Source: CAYHXN01 sp964373675 (GTDB lineage: Bacteria > Patescibacteriota > Minisyncoccia > UBA6257 > WO2-44-18). Taken from it: a stretch of 17,493 nucleotides of DNA. The notes beneath the pieces were generated by a model. That model ran no database searches, was not told the origin of the DNA, and was given only the letters and a program-made list of their open reading frames with translations. Position 1 is the stretch's first letter, and each line of letters opens with the position of its first letter. The stretch covers positions 1-17,493 of the forward strand of contig CAYJVO010000012.1 in NCBI GenBank assembly GCA_964373675.1. The letters run 5' to 3'. The position numbers and the translations under genes were made by a program. Of the stretch, positions 7,086 through 13,843 are shown piece after piece.

Positions 7086-7091
7086 TATAAT
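7086..7091 (+). promoter_or_regulatory. -10 box of the pilus operon
   Basis: TATAAT lies 10 nt before ATG 7102 in the 62-nt divergent region with comF. No convincing -35 is visible. Transcription would begin within a few bases of the ATG. Confidence 0.4.
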
Positions 7092-7101
7092 AAAATTACA
7101 A

Positions 7102-7551
7102 ATGAGAACCCTTCGTCTAGCTTTAGTTTTGGCAGGGCTGGCGCTGTTTTTGTGGGGCAGTCTTTGGGTTTACGGCAGTTTTTTGAGTTATCGTTTAGAA
7201 AAACAATTAGCCGAGTTGCGCGTCATTGAAGATGATCTGCCTTTTTACCGCCAGCTCTCCAGCCTTAAGATATTGCTAAAAAACAACTTAGATACAAGTC
7301 GGATTTTAGAATTTTTGGAGGAACAGTCGGTTAAAGCCGTTGTTTATGATACTTTGGAAGTTTTCGCGGCGGAACGGCAGCTGACTCTTGAAGGTTTTGT
7401 TGATTCACGCGAGACCTTGGCTAAATTGATTCAGTCCTTTAACGAATCCGGATTGGTTGAAAAGCTGGAAGCGAGCGAACTCGGTTTAGTTGGCCGCAAA
7501 ACCAAGTTTAAAATCATTCTTGAACTTAAAGAAAATATTTTTGAAATATGA
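7102..7551 (+). CDS. PilN-like type IV pilus inner-membrane assembly protein
   Basis: 149 residues: one membrane helix at about 6-28, a helical stretch (29-75), then a small alpha/beta region in which AVVYDTLEVFAAERQLTLEGFVDSR-type strands and a helix resemble the PilN ferredoxin-like domain. PilN and PilO form a periplasmic heterodimer that aligns the pilus machine. The assignment rests on topology and on the next gene being PilO-like; there is no diagnostic catalytic motif. The N-terminal PilM-binding tail is very short, and no PilM gene is in the window. The stop overlaps the next ATG (ATGA), indicating translational coupling. Confidence 0.6.
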   Translation: MRTLRLALVLAGLALFLWGSLWVYGSFLSYRLEKQLAELRVIEDDLPFYRQLSSLKILLKNNLDTSRILEFLEEQSVKAVVYDTLEVFAAERQLTLEGFVDSRETLAKLIQSFNESGLVEKLEASELGLVGRKTKFKIILELKENIFEI

Positions 7552-8153
7552 GAGAAAATCATCGCCAAGAACTACCACCGCTCTTAGCCAGTCTTTTAAT
7601 TGTCAGCATAGTCAGCAGTTTTTATTGGTTGGCAGTTGATCCCTTATTGGGTTTAGTAGAACGTAAAAAAGCAGCGATGGAGATAAACACCGCCATTTTG
7701 AAAAATTATTCTGGCGTGGCAGCGGAAATAAAAAATCTTTTGGCGCAGTATCATTCGGCGCCGCAGCTTCAGGAAGCGGTGGACACTGCTTTGCCTTTAA
7801 ATTCGGATCCCGATGTCGCAATCGCCATTTTGGGGAAAATGGCGGAGGATTCGGGGTTTAAAATTAAGGCGTTGAATTTAGAGACCGGATTCAGCCGGGA
7901 CACCAGCAAAATCGCGGTTAGCATTGATGGCAGGGGATCCTATGCCCAGCTCAGGAGTTTTATTAGTGCAGTAGAAAAAAGTCTGCGATTGATGGATGTT
8001 TTGCAGTTATCTTTCCGTCGGTCCGGTGAAGTAAAGCTAGAAATAGCCGTTTATTATCAGCAGCTAAGCGAGGTTTTAATCAATAACGGACGGCCCTTGG
8101 ATCCCGGCGAGGTAATCAACAGTCGGCAATTTCGGGAAAGGCGAGCGCCATAG
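7548..8153 (+). CDS. pilO: PilO-like type IV pilus assembly protein
   Basis: 201 residues: one membrane helix (about 12-30), a predicted coiled coil (about 35-65), and a C-terminal alpha/beta domain with the PilO-like pattern AILGKMAEDSGFKIKALNLE and GSYAQLRSFISAVEKSLRLMDV. PilO pairs with PilN below the outer face of the inner membrane. It overlaps the PilN-like gene by 4 nt, so the two products are likely made in matched amounts. A polar C-terminal tail of about 25 residues follows the domain. Start chosen from the ATGA overlap; no Shine-Dalgarno motif is present. Confidence 0.72.
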   Translation: MRENHRQELPPLLASLLIVSIVSSFYWLAVDPLLGLVERKKAAMEINTAILKNYSGVAAEIKNLLAQYHSAPQLQEAVDTALPLNSDPDVAIAILGKMAEDSGFKIKALNLETGFSRDTSKIAVSIDGRGSYAQLRSFISAVEKSLRLMDVLQLSFRRSGEVKLEIAVYYQQLSEVLINNGRPLDPGEVINSRQFRERRAP

Positions 8154-8155
8154 GC

Positions 8156-8395
8156 ATGGTTAAGCGTTTTGATTATGAAGCGGTCAATCGCCGAGGCGAA
8201 CGGCAGATCGGCTATATAGAAGCGGCTAGTAGACAGGCAGCCATTAAAACTTTGAAGAATTATGAATTACATTTGCTTAAGTTAAGGCCACAGCAACGGT
8301 CATTCTTGATTTACTTGAACGGATTTCTGGAGTTGATCATTTGGCTTATGATTGGTGGATTGATTGTCAAAGTGGCGGCGCCGATTATACTTTAA
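8156..8395 (+). CDS. GspF/PilC N-terminal-like fragment with one membrane helix
   Basis: 79 residues. Residues 4-43 (FDYEAVNRRGERQIGYIEAASRQAA onward) match the N-terminal segment of type II secretion F / PilC platform proteins, the typical FxYxAxDxxGxxxxGxixAxsxxxA pattern. A membrane helix follows at about 53-77 and then the gene stops. Full PilC proteins are about 400 residues with two cytoplasmic domains and three helices, so this is either a truncated relic or a separate small platform-associated protein. It sits 2 nt after pilO and 6 nt before the next gene, and its frame is intact. Confidence 0.6.
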   Translation: MVKRFDYEAVNRRGERQIGYIEAASRQAAIKTLKNYELHLLKLRPQQRSFLIYLNGFLELIIWLMIGGLIVKVAAPIIL

Positions 8396-8401
8396 TTAAT
8401 A

Positions 8402-8812
8402 ATGAATTTAAAGAGGGAAACATACCTTATCGTGGTTACTATGGCGATTTTGATTTTGGTGCTTTTTCTTGGACTGGGAGCTTTTCGGGTCGCCGCGCGG
8501 GACAGGGAACGGATTGCCGAATTGGAAGAAATTCAAGCCACGCTGCGGCTTTATAATTTAAAACAACAGTCTTATCCGGCCGATCTTTTGGAGCTGATTG
8601 AAGCGGGCATCGGAGTTAAAGACATTCCCAAAGATCCGTTTTCGCCAAAACAAGAATACCAATATGCAGCGAGCGAAGATGGAAAGGGCTATATCTTACT
8701 GGCAGTTTTAGAAGATGTTTCCAATGAAAAGTTAAAAGAAGATTTAGATGGCGTTATGAACGGACTTAACTGTGATGATCGCCCTTCCTATAACTATTGT
8801 GTTGGTCTTTAA
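8402..8812 (+). CDS. Pseudopilin-like membrane-anchored protein
   Basis: 136 residues. An N-terminal helix (about 7-29) leads into a charged amphipathic helix (RDRERIAELEEIQATLRLYNL), the arrangement of type II secretion and type IV pseudopilins. The globular part has the GspG-like IPKDPFSPKQEYQYA, GYILLAVLED and a C-terminal CDDRPSYNYC that could form a disulfide. The leader KRETYLIVV lacks the Gly or Ala normally found just before the PilD cleavage point and the Glu at mature position 5, so cleavage by the neighbouring peptidase is doubtful. It overlaps that gene by 38-41 nt. Confidence 0.6.
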   Translation: MNLKRETYLIVVTMAILILVLFLGLGAFRVAARDRERIAELEEIQATLRLYNLKQQSYPADLLELIEAGIGVKDIPKDPFSPKQEYQYAASEDGKGYILLAVLEDVSNEKLKEDLDGVMNGLNCDDRPSYNYCVGL

Positions 8813-9473
8813 ATTCTTGATCGGTTTGGCGATCGGGAGTTTTATTAATGTTCTGGCTCTGCGCTACCCCTTTTGGAATTTCTGGGGACGCTCACATTGT
8901 CTTCATTGCAGGAAAAATCTTTCTTGGCAAGAGCTGATTCCGGTTTTCAGTTTTTTGATTCAGCGCGGCCGGTGCCGTTCTTGCAAGGCGAAGATTTCGC
9001 TTCAATATCCGATTGTAGAATTATTGGCGGGAATTGGGGCGGTAATATTACCGGTTTATTTTCTTATCCCGTCTTATATTTTACTTTTAACGAGCTTAAT
9101 TGATTTTCGTCTGCAGGTTATACCGGATGAATTGAGCGCGGCGTTAGGTTGGTGGGGCGCGGGCGCGATTTTTTTATTTGGAGCGTCTTGGCTTAATCAC
9201 TTGGTTGCTGCCGCTGGAGCCGCGGCCTTTCTCGGGTCAGTAATTTTATTCACCAAAGGCCGGGGAATGGGCTTTGGCGATTTAAAATTGGGAGCGGCAT
9301 TGGGGCTTTGGCTTGGTTTTCCAAAAATTGCTTTTTCGCTCTGGGCGGCATTTATCATCGGCGCCGCCTGGGGAGTATTTTTGCTTTTAGCAAAGAAAAA
9401 GAATTTAAAAGACGCAATTCCCTTCGGTCCGTTTTTAGCCCTCGGAGCTTTAATAACGCTTTTTATAAGTTAA
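8775..9473 (+). CDS. pilD: Prepilin leader peptidase / N-methyltransferase
   Basis: Bifunctional integral membrane enzyme that cleaves prepilin leaders and methylates the new N-terminus. 232 residues from ATG 8775; a GTG at 8772 adds one (numbering below uses it). Seen: IGSFINV at 21-27, the cytoplasmic zinc motif C43-C46 and C68-C71, LQYPIVELLAG at 78-87, first catalytic Asp in SLIDFRLQVIPD (D111), second in GMGFGD (D170) followed by LKLGAALGLWLG, and about seven membrane helices. Both aspartates and all four cysteines are present, so both activities are expected. Last gene of the pilus cluster; ligA starts 9 nt later with its own possible -10 box. Confidence 0.92.
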   Translation: MIALPITIVLVFKFLIGLAIGSFINVLALRYPFWNFWGRSHCLHCRKNLSWQELIPVFSFLIQRGRCRSCKAKISLQYPIVELLAGIGAVILPVYFLIPSYILLLTSLIDFRLQVIPDELSAALGWWGAGAIFLFGASWLNHLVAAAGAAAFLGSVILFTKGRGMGFGDLKLGAALGLWLGFPKIAFSLWAAFIIGAAWGVFLLLAKKKNLKDAIPFGPFLALGALITLFIS

Positions 9474-9482
9474 AATTATATC

Positions 9483-11567
9483 ATGGATAAGAAAGCTGCT
9501 AGAGAACGTATTGAAAAACTTAAAAAAGCTATAAATCGCTATCGCTATGCTTACCATGTTTTAAATAAATCTCTTATTTCTGATGAGGCGCTGGATGCGC
9601 TTAAAAAAGAACTTTTTGATTTAGAACAGCAGTTTCCGGATTTGGTCACGCCGGATTCTCCGACTCAGCGGGTGGCCGGAAAGCCGCTGAAAGAATTTAA
9701 AAAAGTCCGGCACGAAAAGCCGATGGTTTCGTTGAACGACGCTTTTTCCGAAGAGGATTTAAGAGATTGGTTGAAACGGCTGGAAAACTATTTGGGCCGA
9801 ACTCTTCGACTGGCTCAGGGCGAGGGATTTTATTGTGAACATAAAATTGACGGATTAGCGATTGAACTGATTTATGAAAATGGAGTTTTTGTTCAAGGAT
9901 CTACTCGTGGTGATGGGTTGGTCGGCGAAGACATTACGCAAAATTTAAAAACAGTGGAAGCAATACCTTTACGGTTGCAAGCGTCAGGTATCAAGTATTA
10001 CGTGCAAATTCCCAAGCGATTGGTGGTGCGGGGCGAGGTTTTTTTGACTAGAAAAGAGTTCGAGCGGCTTAATAGGGAGCTTTCCAAAAAAGGAGAAAAG
10101 GCCTATGCCAATCCCCGCAATCTTGCCGCTGGAACGGTGCGGCAACTGGATCCAAAAATTACTGCCAGCCGGAAATTGGATTCGTTTGTTTACGATATTG
10201 TAGTCGGCCAAAACCCCGAAGAGAAACCCTTGGTTTCCTACGGGGCAAGAACTCATGAAGAAGAACACAAACTGCTTCATGAATGGGGTTTTAAAACCAA
10301 CCCGCATAATCGCAAGGTTAATTCTTTGGACGCGGTTTTAGATTTTCATAAGGAAGTTGGAAAAAGCCGCGAGAAAATGCCTTATGAAATTGACGGCGTG
10401 GTGGTGATTGTTAATGACAATAAAACTTTTGAGACCGGCGGAGTGATTGGCAAAGCGCCTCGGGGAGCAGTGGCTTTCAAGTTTTCACCTAAAGAAGCAA
10501 CGACAGTGGTGGAAAATATTCAGGTTCAGGTTGGGCGCACTGGAGCGTTAACTCCGGTAGCGGTACTCAAGCCGGTTCAGGTTGGCGGAGTGACCATTAG
10601 TCACGCCACGCTTCACAATTACGACGAGATTCAGAGATTGGGAATAAAAATTGGCGACACGGTGATTGTCAGCCGCGCCGGCGATGTTATTCCGCAGATC
10701 ACCAAGGTTTTAAAAGAATTGCGCAGTGGCAAAGAACAAGAGTTTTACATGCCTAAAGTTTGTCTGGTGGACGGTTCTAAAGTGGTTAAAGACGGCGCGG
10801 CTTACCGATGCAGCAACAAAAACTGCGGGGCGCGGCAACGGGAGTTTTTGTATCATTTTGCCGCCGCTTTTGACCTGATGGGACTTGGCCCGAAAATCAT
10901 TGACCGGTTTTTGGACGAGGGCTTAATTAACGATGCCGCCGATATTTTTACGTTGCAGAAGGGAGACATTGCCGTTTTGGAGCGGTTTGGCGAAAAGTCA
11001 GCGGACAATATTGTAGAAGAAATCGCGGCGAAAAAGAAAATTCCCCTGCCCAGATTTATTCAGGCACTGGGAATTTTGCATGTCGGCGAGGAAACATCAA
11101 GATTGCTTGCGCAAAAGCTGGTATCAAGTATCAAGTATCAAGTATCAAGACCAAAAGATGTGCTGGAACAACTTAACAATTTAACAATAGATCAATTGCA
11201 GGAAATTCCTGATATCGGGCCGGCGGTGGCGCAAAGCATTCACGATTATTTCCAAGACAAGCGGCATCAGGAGCTGATTAAAAAATTAGATAAAGTTGGA
11301 GTGGAAATTACGAGTATCAAGTATCAAGCATCAAGTATCAAGTTGAAAGATAAGATATTTGTATTGACCGGCAGTTTGGAATCAATGAGCCGCGATGAGG
11401 CGAAAGAAAAAATCCGTTCGCTCGGCGGAGAAGTAAGCGAATCGGTTTCCAAAAAAACCAGCTACGTTGTCGCCGGTGCCGAGCCGGGCTCAAAAATGGA
11501 AAAGGCGCAAAAATTAGGTGTAAAAGTAATTGATGAGAAAGAGTTTTTGAATTTAATCAAATCGTAA
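9483..11567 (+). CDS. ligA: NAD-dependent DNA ligase
   Basis: Essential ligase sealing nicks in replication and repair. 694 residues. Domains: NAD/NMN-binding Ia (1-65, with YRYAYHVLN and DSPTQRV), adenylation domain with nucleophile K121 in CEHKIDG, RGDG 142-145, RGEV 183-186, OB fold with FKFSP and GRTGALTPVA, zinc finger, helix-hairpin-helix repeats (GILHVGEETS, IPDIGPAVA) and C-terminal BRCT (624-694, TGSLESMSRDEA). The zinc finger has C427, C443 and C448, but the second ligand of the CPxC pair is Asp430. Four short in-frame insertions are visible: TLRLAQGE (107-114), SGIKYYVQ (168-175), SSIKYQVSR (548-556) and SIKYQASSIK (611-620). The last three are encoded by GTATCAA arrays and appear to sit in loops. 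Confidence 0.96.
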   Translation: MDKKAARERIEKLKKAINRYRYAYHVLNKSLISDEALDALKKELFDLEQQFPDLVTPDSPTQRVAGKPLKEFKKVRHEKPMVSLNDAFSEEDLRDWLKRLENYLGRTLRLAQGEGFYCEHKIDGLAIELIYENGVFVQGSTRGDGLVGEDITQNLKTVEAIPLRLQASGIKYYVQIPKRLVVRGEVFLTRKEFERLNRELSKKGEKAYANPRNLAAGTVRQLDPKITASRKLDSFVYDIVVGQNPEEKPLVSYGARTHEEEHKLLHEWGFKTNPHNRKVNSLDAVLDFHKEVGKSREKMPYEIDGVVVIVNDNKTFETGGVIGKAPRGAVAFKFSPKEATTVVENIQVQVGRTGALTPVAVLKPVQVGGVTISHATLHNYDEIQRLGIKIGDTVIVSRAGDVIPQITKVLKELRSGKEQEFYMPKVCLVDGSKVVKDGAAYRCSNKNCGARQREFLYHFAAAFDLMGLGPKIIDRFLDEGLINDAADIFTLQKGDIAVLERFGEKSADNIVEEIAAKKKIPLPRFIQALGILHVGEETSRLLAQKLVSSIKYQVSRPKDVLEQLNNLTIDQLQEIPDIGPAVAQSIHDYFQDKRHQELIKKLDKVGVEITSIKYQASSIKLKDKIFVLTGSLESMSRDEAKEKIRSLGGEVSESVSKKTSYVVAGAEPGSKMEKAQKLGVKVIDEKEFLNLIKS
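9803..9826. repeat. TTCGAC..GCTCAGG element remnant inside ligA
   Basis: TTCGACTGGCTCAGGGCGAG encodes most of the extra TLRLAQGE peptide just before the catalytic KIDG strand. It shares the TTCGAC-NN-GCTCAGG core with the palindromic element in gatC. Confidence 0.55.
9988..10001 (+). repeat. Two-unit GTATCAA repeat inside ligA
   Basis: GTATCAA then GTATTAC, encoding part of SGIKYYVQ between IPLRL and VVRGEV, where other ligases have a shorter loop. It is a weak copy of the arrays at 11121 and 11314. Confidence 0.45.
11121..11148 (+). repeat. Four perfect GTATCAA heptamers inside ligA
   Basis: Four exact tandem copies starting in frame at codon 547, encoding VSSIKYQVS. Located between a helix-hairpin-helix and the next helix. 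Confidence 0.95.
11314..11341 (+). repeat. Second GTATCAA array inside ligA
   Basis: Four heptamers, the third being GCATCAA, read in a different codon phase from the array at 11121 and encoding SIKYQASSIK in the linker just before the BRCT domain. Confidence 0.95.
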
Positions 11568-11573
11568 TACAAT
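11568..11573 (+). promoter_or_regulatory. Possible -10 box of gatC
   Basis: TACAAT ends 6 nt before ATG 11580. TTGAAT at 11547 is a weak -35 with a 15-nt spacer. The placement matches the other start-codon-proximal -10 boxes in the window. Confidence 0.3.
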
Positions 11574-11579
11574 TTAGCC

Positions 11580-11927
11580 ATGGCTGAAATCAATCCATTC
11601 GACAAGCTCAGGATTGATGGTGAGCGAAGTCGAACCATCAATAAAAAATCTTTAGAACATCTGGCAGAACTGGCGCGGCTTGAACTTTCCGAAAAGGAGT
11701 CGGAAAAATTTTTAACGGATCTTCAGAAGATCCTGGATCATTTTCAGGAATTACAGGCAGTAAATACCGACAATGTTCCGCCAATGACTGGCGGAACGAA
11801 TCTCAAAAACGTTTTGCGCGAGGACGAAGACCGGCCGTCCGGTTTTGAACATACGCACAAAATCGTTGAGCAGTTTCCGGAAATAGAAAAAGGATACCTT
11901 CGAACACCACCAGTGTTTGAAGAGTAA
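11580..11927 (+). CDS. gatC: Asp/Glu-tRNA amidotransferase subunit C
   Basis: Small scaffold subunit of the GatCAB complex that converts Glu-tRNA(Gln) or Asp-tRNA(Asn) to the amide form. 115 residues against about 95 usually. The GatC core starts near residue 22: SLEHLAELARLELSEKESEK, LQKILDHFQELQAVNTDNVPPM and a C-terminal LREDEDRP ... VFEE. The first 20 residues include NPFDKLRIDGERSRTIN, encoded by a palindromic repeat element (11598-11634) and unlike normal GatC N-termini. No later ATG fits before the conserved core, so the element is translated or a non-ATG start is used. gatA follows after one intervening gene; gatB is not in the window. Confidence 0.9.
   Translation: MAEINPFDKLRIDGERSRTINKKSLEHLAELARLELSEKESEKFLTDLQKILDHFQELQAVNTDNVPPMTGGTNLKNVLREDEDRPSGFEHTHKIVEQFPEIEKGYLRTPPVFEE
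11598..11642. repeat. Palindromic repeat element inside gatC
   Basis: TTCGAC-aa-GCTCA (11598-11610) is mirrored by TGAGC-gaa-GTCGAA (11621-11634). A competing arm pair is ATTGATGG (11613-11620) with CCATCAAT (11635-11642). In frame with gatC. The core is shared with the ligA remnant at 9803-9826. Confidence 0.75.
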
Positions 11928-11949
11928 AATGTTCAATGTAAAAAGTAAA

Positions 11950-12312
11950 ATGGAATATCAATCAGCTTACAAAAACTTAAATGTTTGGAAGAAGGCGGAT
12001 GAACTGGCTTTTTTGGTTTATAAATTAACAAAGCAGTTTCTTAAAGATGAGTTATTTGGATTAATATCACAAATGAGAAGATGCGCAGTTTCTGTGCCTG
12101 CTAATATAGTTGAAGGATATAGGCGAAGAACGCAAAAAGATAAAACCCAGTTTTATTACATAGCAAGAGGATCTTTAAATGAATTGGAGTACTATTTGGA
12201 TTTAGCAATGAGGCTTGGCTATATAAGCCAGATAGATCATAGTGGTGCGATTCGCTTACGCTATGATGTTGGCAGGCTATTCAACGGATTTACCAAGGCC
12301 GTTGAAGTTTAA
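11950..12312 (+). CDS. Four-helix-bundle protein of the 23S rRNA-intervening-sequence (S23) family
   Basis: 120 residues from ATG 11950. It has the family pattern: YKNLNVWKKADELAFLVYKLTKQF, LISQMRRCAVSVPANIVEGY, then FYYIARGSLNELEYYLDLAMRLGYI. These proteins were first found in intervening sequences of 23S rRNA genes but are widespread as stand-alone genes in Patescibacteria and Bacteroidetes; the molecular role is not established. Earlier starts (TTG 11917, ATG 11929) would add residues coded by AT-rich repeat-like DNA and are less likely. The gene separates gatC from gatA, which are normally adjacent, and is bracketed by inverted 9-mers (AATGTAAAA 11935-11943, TTTTACATT 12330-12338), suggesting insertion. 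Confidence 0.85.
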   Translation: MEYQSAYKNLNVWKKADELAFLVYKLTKQFLKDELFGLISQMRRCAVSVPANIVEGYRRRTQKDKTQFYYIARGSLNELEYYLDLAMRLGYISQIDHSGAIRLRYDVGRLFNGFTKAVEV

Positions 12313-12321
12313 ATTTTTCAC

Positions 12322-13791
12322 ATGTCGCATTTTACATTACACAATTTAACTATTCGAAAGTTTCACGAAGGGCTTTTGAAAAAAGAATTTTCCGCGGCGG
12401 AAGTGGCGAAGGCCTATTTTGCTTGGATTGAAAAACGAGATCCGGAACTCAGCGCTTATTTGTCGTTTTCAAAAGAAGAGGCGTTTTTACAAGCAGAAAA
12501 GGCGGACATTAAAGTTGCCAAAGATGAGCCGGTGGGAATACTGGCAGGCGCTCCATTGGCGATTAAAGATAATATTTTAATTGAAGACCAGCCGGCAACT
12601 GCGGCATCTAAAATTTTAGAAAATTACAAAGCAGTTTATGATGCTACCGTTATTAAAAAATTAAAAAACCAAAACACCGTCTTTTTAGGAAAGACTAATT
12701 TGGATGAATTCGCGATGGGTTCCTCCACCGAGAATTCTGGGTTTAAGCCGACGCGAAACCCTCATGATTTGGAGCGAGTGCCTGGAGGATCTTCCGGCGG
12801 TTCGGCGGCGGCAGTGGCGGGTAATATGGCGCTGGCAGCGCTTGGTTCTGACACTGGCGGATCTATAAGACAGCCGGCGGGTTTTTGCGGCGTAGTGGGG
12901 CTCAAACCGACTTATGGCGCGGTTTCCCGCTATGGTTTGATTGCGATGGCCTCCAGTTTGGATCAGATTGGGCCGATCACTAAAACCGTTGAAGATGCGG
13001 CGATTTTATTTAAAGCCGTTGCTGGTAGAGATCCTTTAGACGCCACCAGCGCAGAAGCGCAGTATGGCGATGAGCTTTTAAATCCAAAATTAGAGGACAT
13101 CCGCAAGCTGACCATTGGTCTTCCCAAAGAATATTTTATTGAAGGACTAGAGCCGGAAGTGGAAAAAGCTGTTCGGGAGGCGATCGGATCTCTAAAAAGT
13201 TTAAAGATTAATTTTAAAGAAATTAGCTTGTCTTACACCAAATACGCCCTTTCTTGCTATTACATTATTATGCCGGCGGAGGTGAGCGCGAACTTGGCGA
13301 GGTTTGACGGAATTAGATATGGGACAAGAGACAAGCGACAAGCGACCAGGTTACTGGATTTGTATAAAACCAGTAAAAGTCATGGGTTTGGTGCAGAAGT
13401 GAAGCGGAGAATTATTCTTGGGACTTTTGTTTTGTCATCCGGATATTATGATGCTTATTACAGCAAAGCGCAGAAAGTGCGGTCACTTATTAAGCAGGAT
13501 TTTGATAACGCTTTTAAGGAAGTGGATGTAATTTTAACCCCAGTTTCTCCAACCTTGCCGTTTAAATTTGGAGAAAAAACCAGCGACCCGCTTTCCATGT
13601 ATCTTTCGGATATTTTTACGATTCCGGTTAACCTAGCTGGTTTGCCGGCTATTTCAATACCAATAAGAGAGGATAGAGAAAAGAGGACAGAGCAAAAATT
13701 GCCGGTTGGTTTTCAGCTCATTGGCAAGCATTGGCGGGAGGCGGATATACTGGGATTAGGGCAATTTTATGAAAAAGTAATTAGTAATTGA
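12322..13791 (+). CDS. gatA: Asp/Glu-tRNA amidotransferase subunit A
   Basis: Amidase subunit that releases ammonia from glutamine for GatB. 489 residues. The amidase Ser-cisSer-Lys triad is intact: K82 in APLAIKDN, S157 in VPGGSSGGSAAA, S181 in SDTGGSIRQPA, with the same spacing (75 and 24) as known GatA proteins. Downstream GLKPTYGAVSRYGLIAMASSLDQIGP and AGLPAISIP are typical. Two repeat-encoded insertions are seen: GTRDKRQATR at 333-342 (GACAAGC array) and EDREKRTEQK near 452-461 (AGAGGA repeat), the second just before LPVGFQLIG. Both keep the frame. The first codons (SHFTLHN) overlap AT-rich repeat-like sequence, so the exact N-terminus is less certain. It ends in TGA. Confidence 0.96.
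   Translation: MSHFTLHNLTIRKFHEGLLKKEFSAAEVAKAYFAWIEKRDPELSAYLSFSKEEAFLQAEKADIKVAKDEPVGILAGAPLAIKDNILIEDQPATAASKILENYKAVYDATVIKKLKNQNTVFLGKTNLDEFAMGSSTENSGFKPTRNPHDLERVPGGSSGGSAAAVAGNMALAALGSDTGGSIRQPAGFCGVVGLKPTYGAVSRYGLIAMASSLDQIGPITKTVEDAAILFKAVAGRDPLDATSAEAQYGDELLNPKLEDIRKLTIGLPKEYFIEGLEPEVEKAVREAIGSLKSLKINFKEISLSYTKYALSCYYIIMPAEVSANLARFDGIRYGTRDKRQATRLLDLYKTSKSHGFGAEVKRRIILGTFVLSSGYYDAYYSKAQKVRSLIKQDFDNAFKEVDVILTPVSPTLPFKFGEKTSDPLSMYLSDIFTIPVNLAGLPAISIPIREDREKRTEQKLPVGFQLIGKHWREADILGLGQFYEKVISN
13323..13350 (+). repeat. GACAAGC heptamer array inside gatA
   Basis: Four degenerate heptamers: GACAAGA, GACAAGC, GACAAGC, GACCAGG. They encode part of TRDKRQATR after the conserved RFDGIRYG. 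Confidence 0.75.
13668..13695 (+). repeat. Imperfect 14-nt duplication inside gatA
   Basis: AGAGGATAGAGAAA followed by AGAGGACAGAGCAA, 12 of 14 matching. It encodes the charged REDREKRTEQK loop before LPVGFQL. Confidence 0.7.
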
Positions 13792-13838
13792 GTCATTAAG
13801 TCATTGTTACTTAATTTCTTAGTGACTTAATGACTGAA
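13791..13838. repeat. 8-nt periodic array forming a 13-bp hairpin downstream of gatA
   Basis: AGTCATTAAGTCA (13791-13803) is perfectly inverted as TGACTTAATGACT (13823-13835), loop 19 nt. The stretch also reads as six 8-nt units (AGTCATTA, AGTCATTG, TTACTTAA, TTTCTTAG, TGACTTAA, TGACTGAA). No T-run follows, so terminator function is doubtful. It ends 6-9 nt before the next ATG. Confidence 0.75.
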
Positions 13839-13843
13839 AAATT

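Noticed and set aside
11121..11341. GTATCAA arrays considered as a CRISPR array or iterons of an origin
   Set aside because: Units are 7 nt with no spacers, lie inside conserved ligA sequence and have no cas, repA or DnaA-box context.
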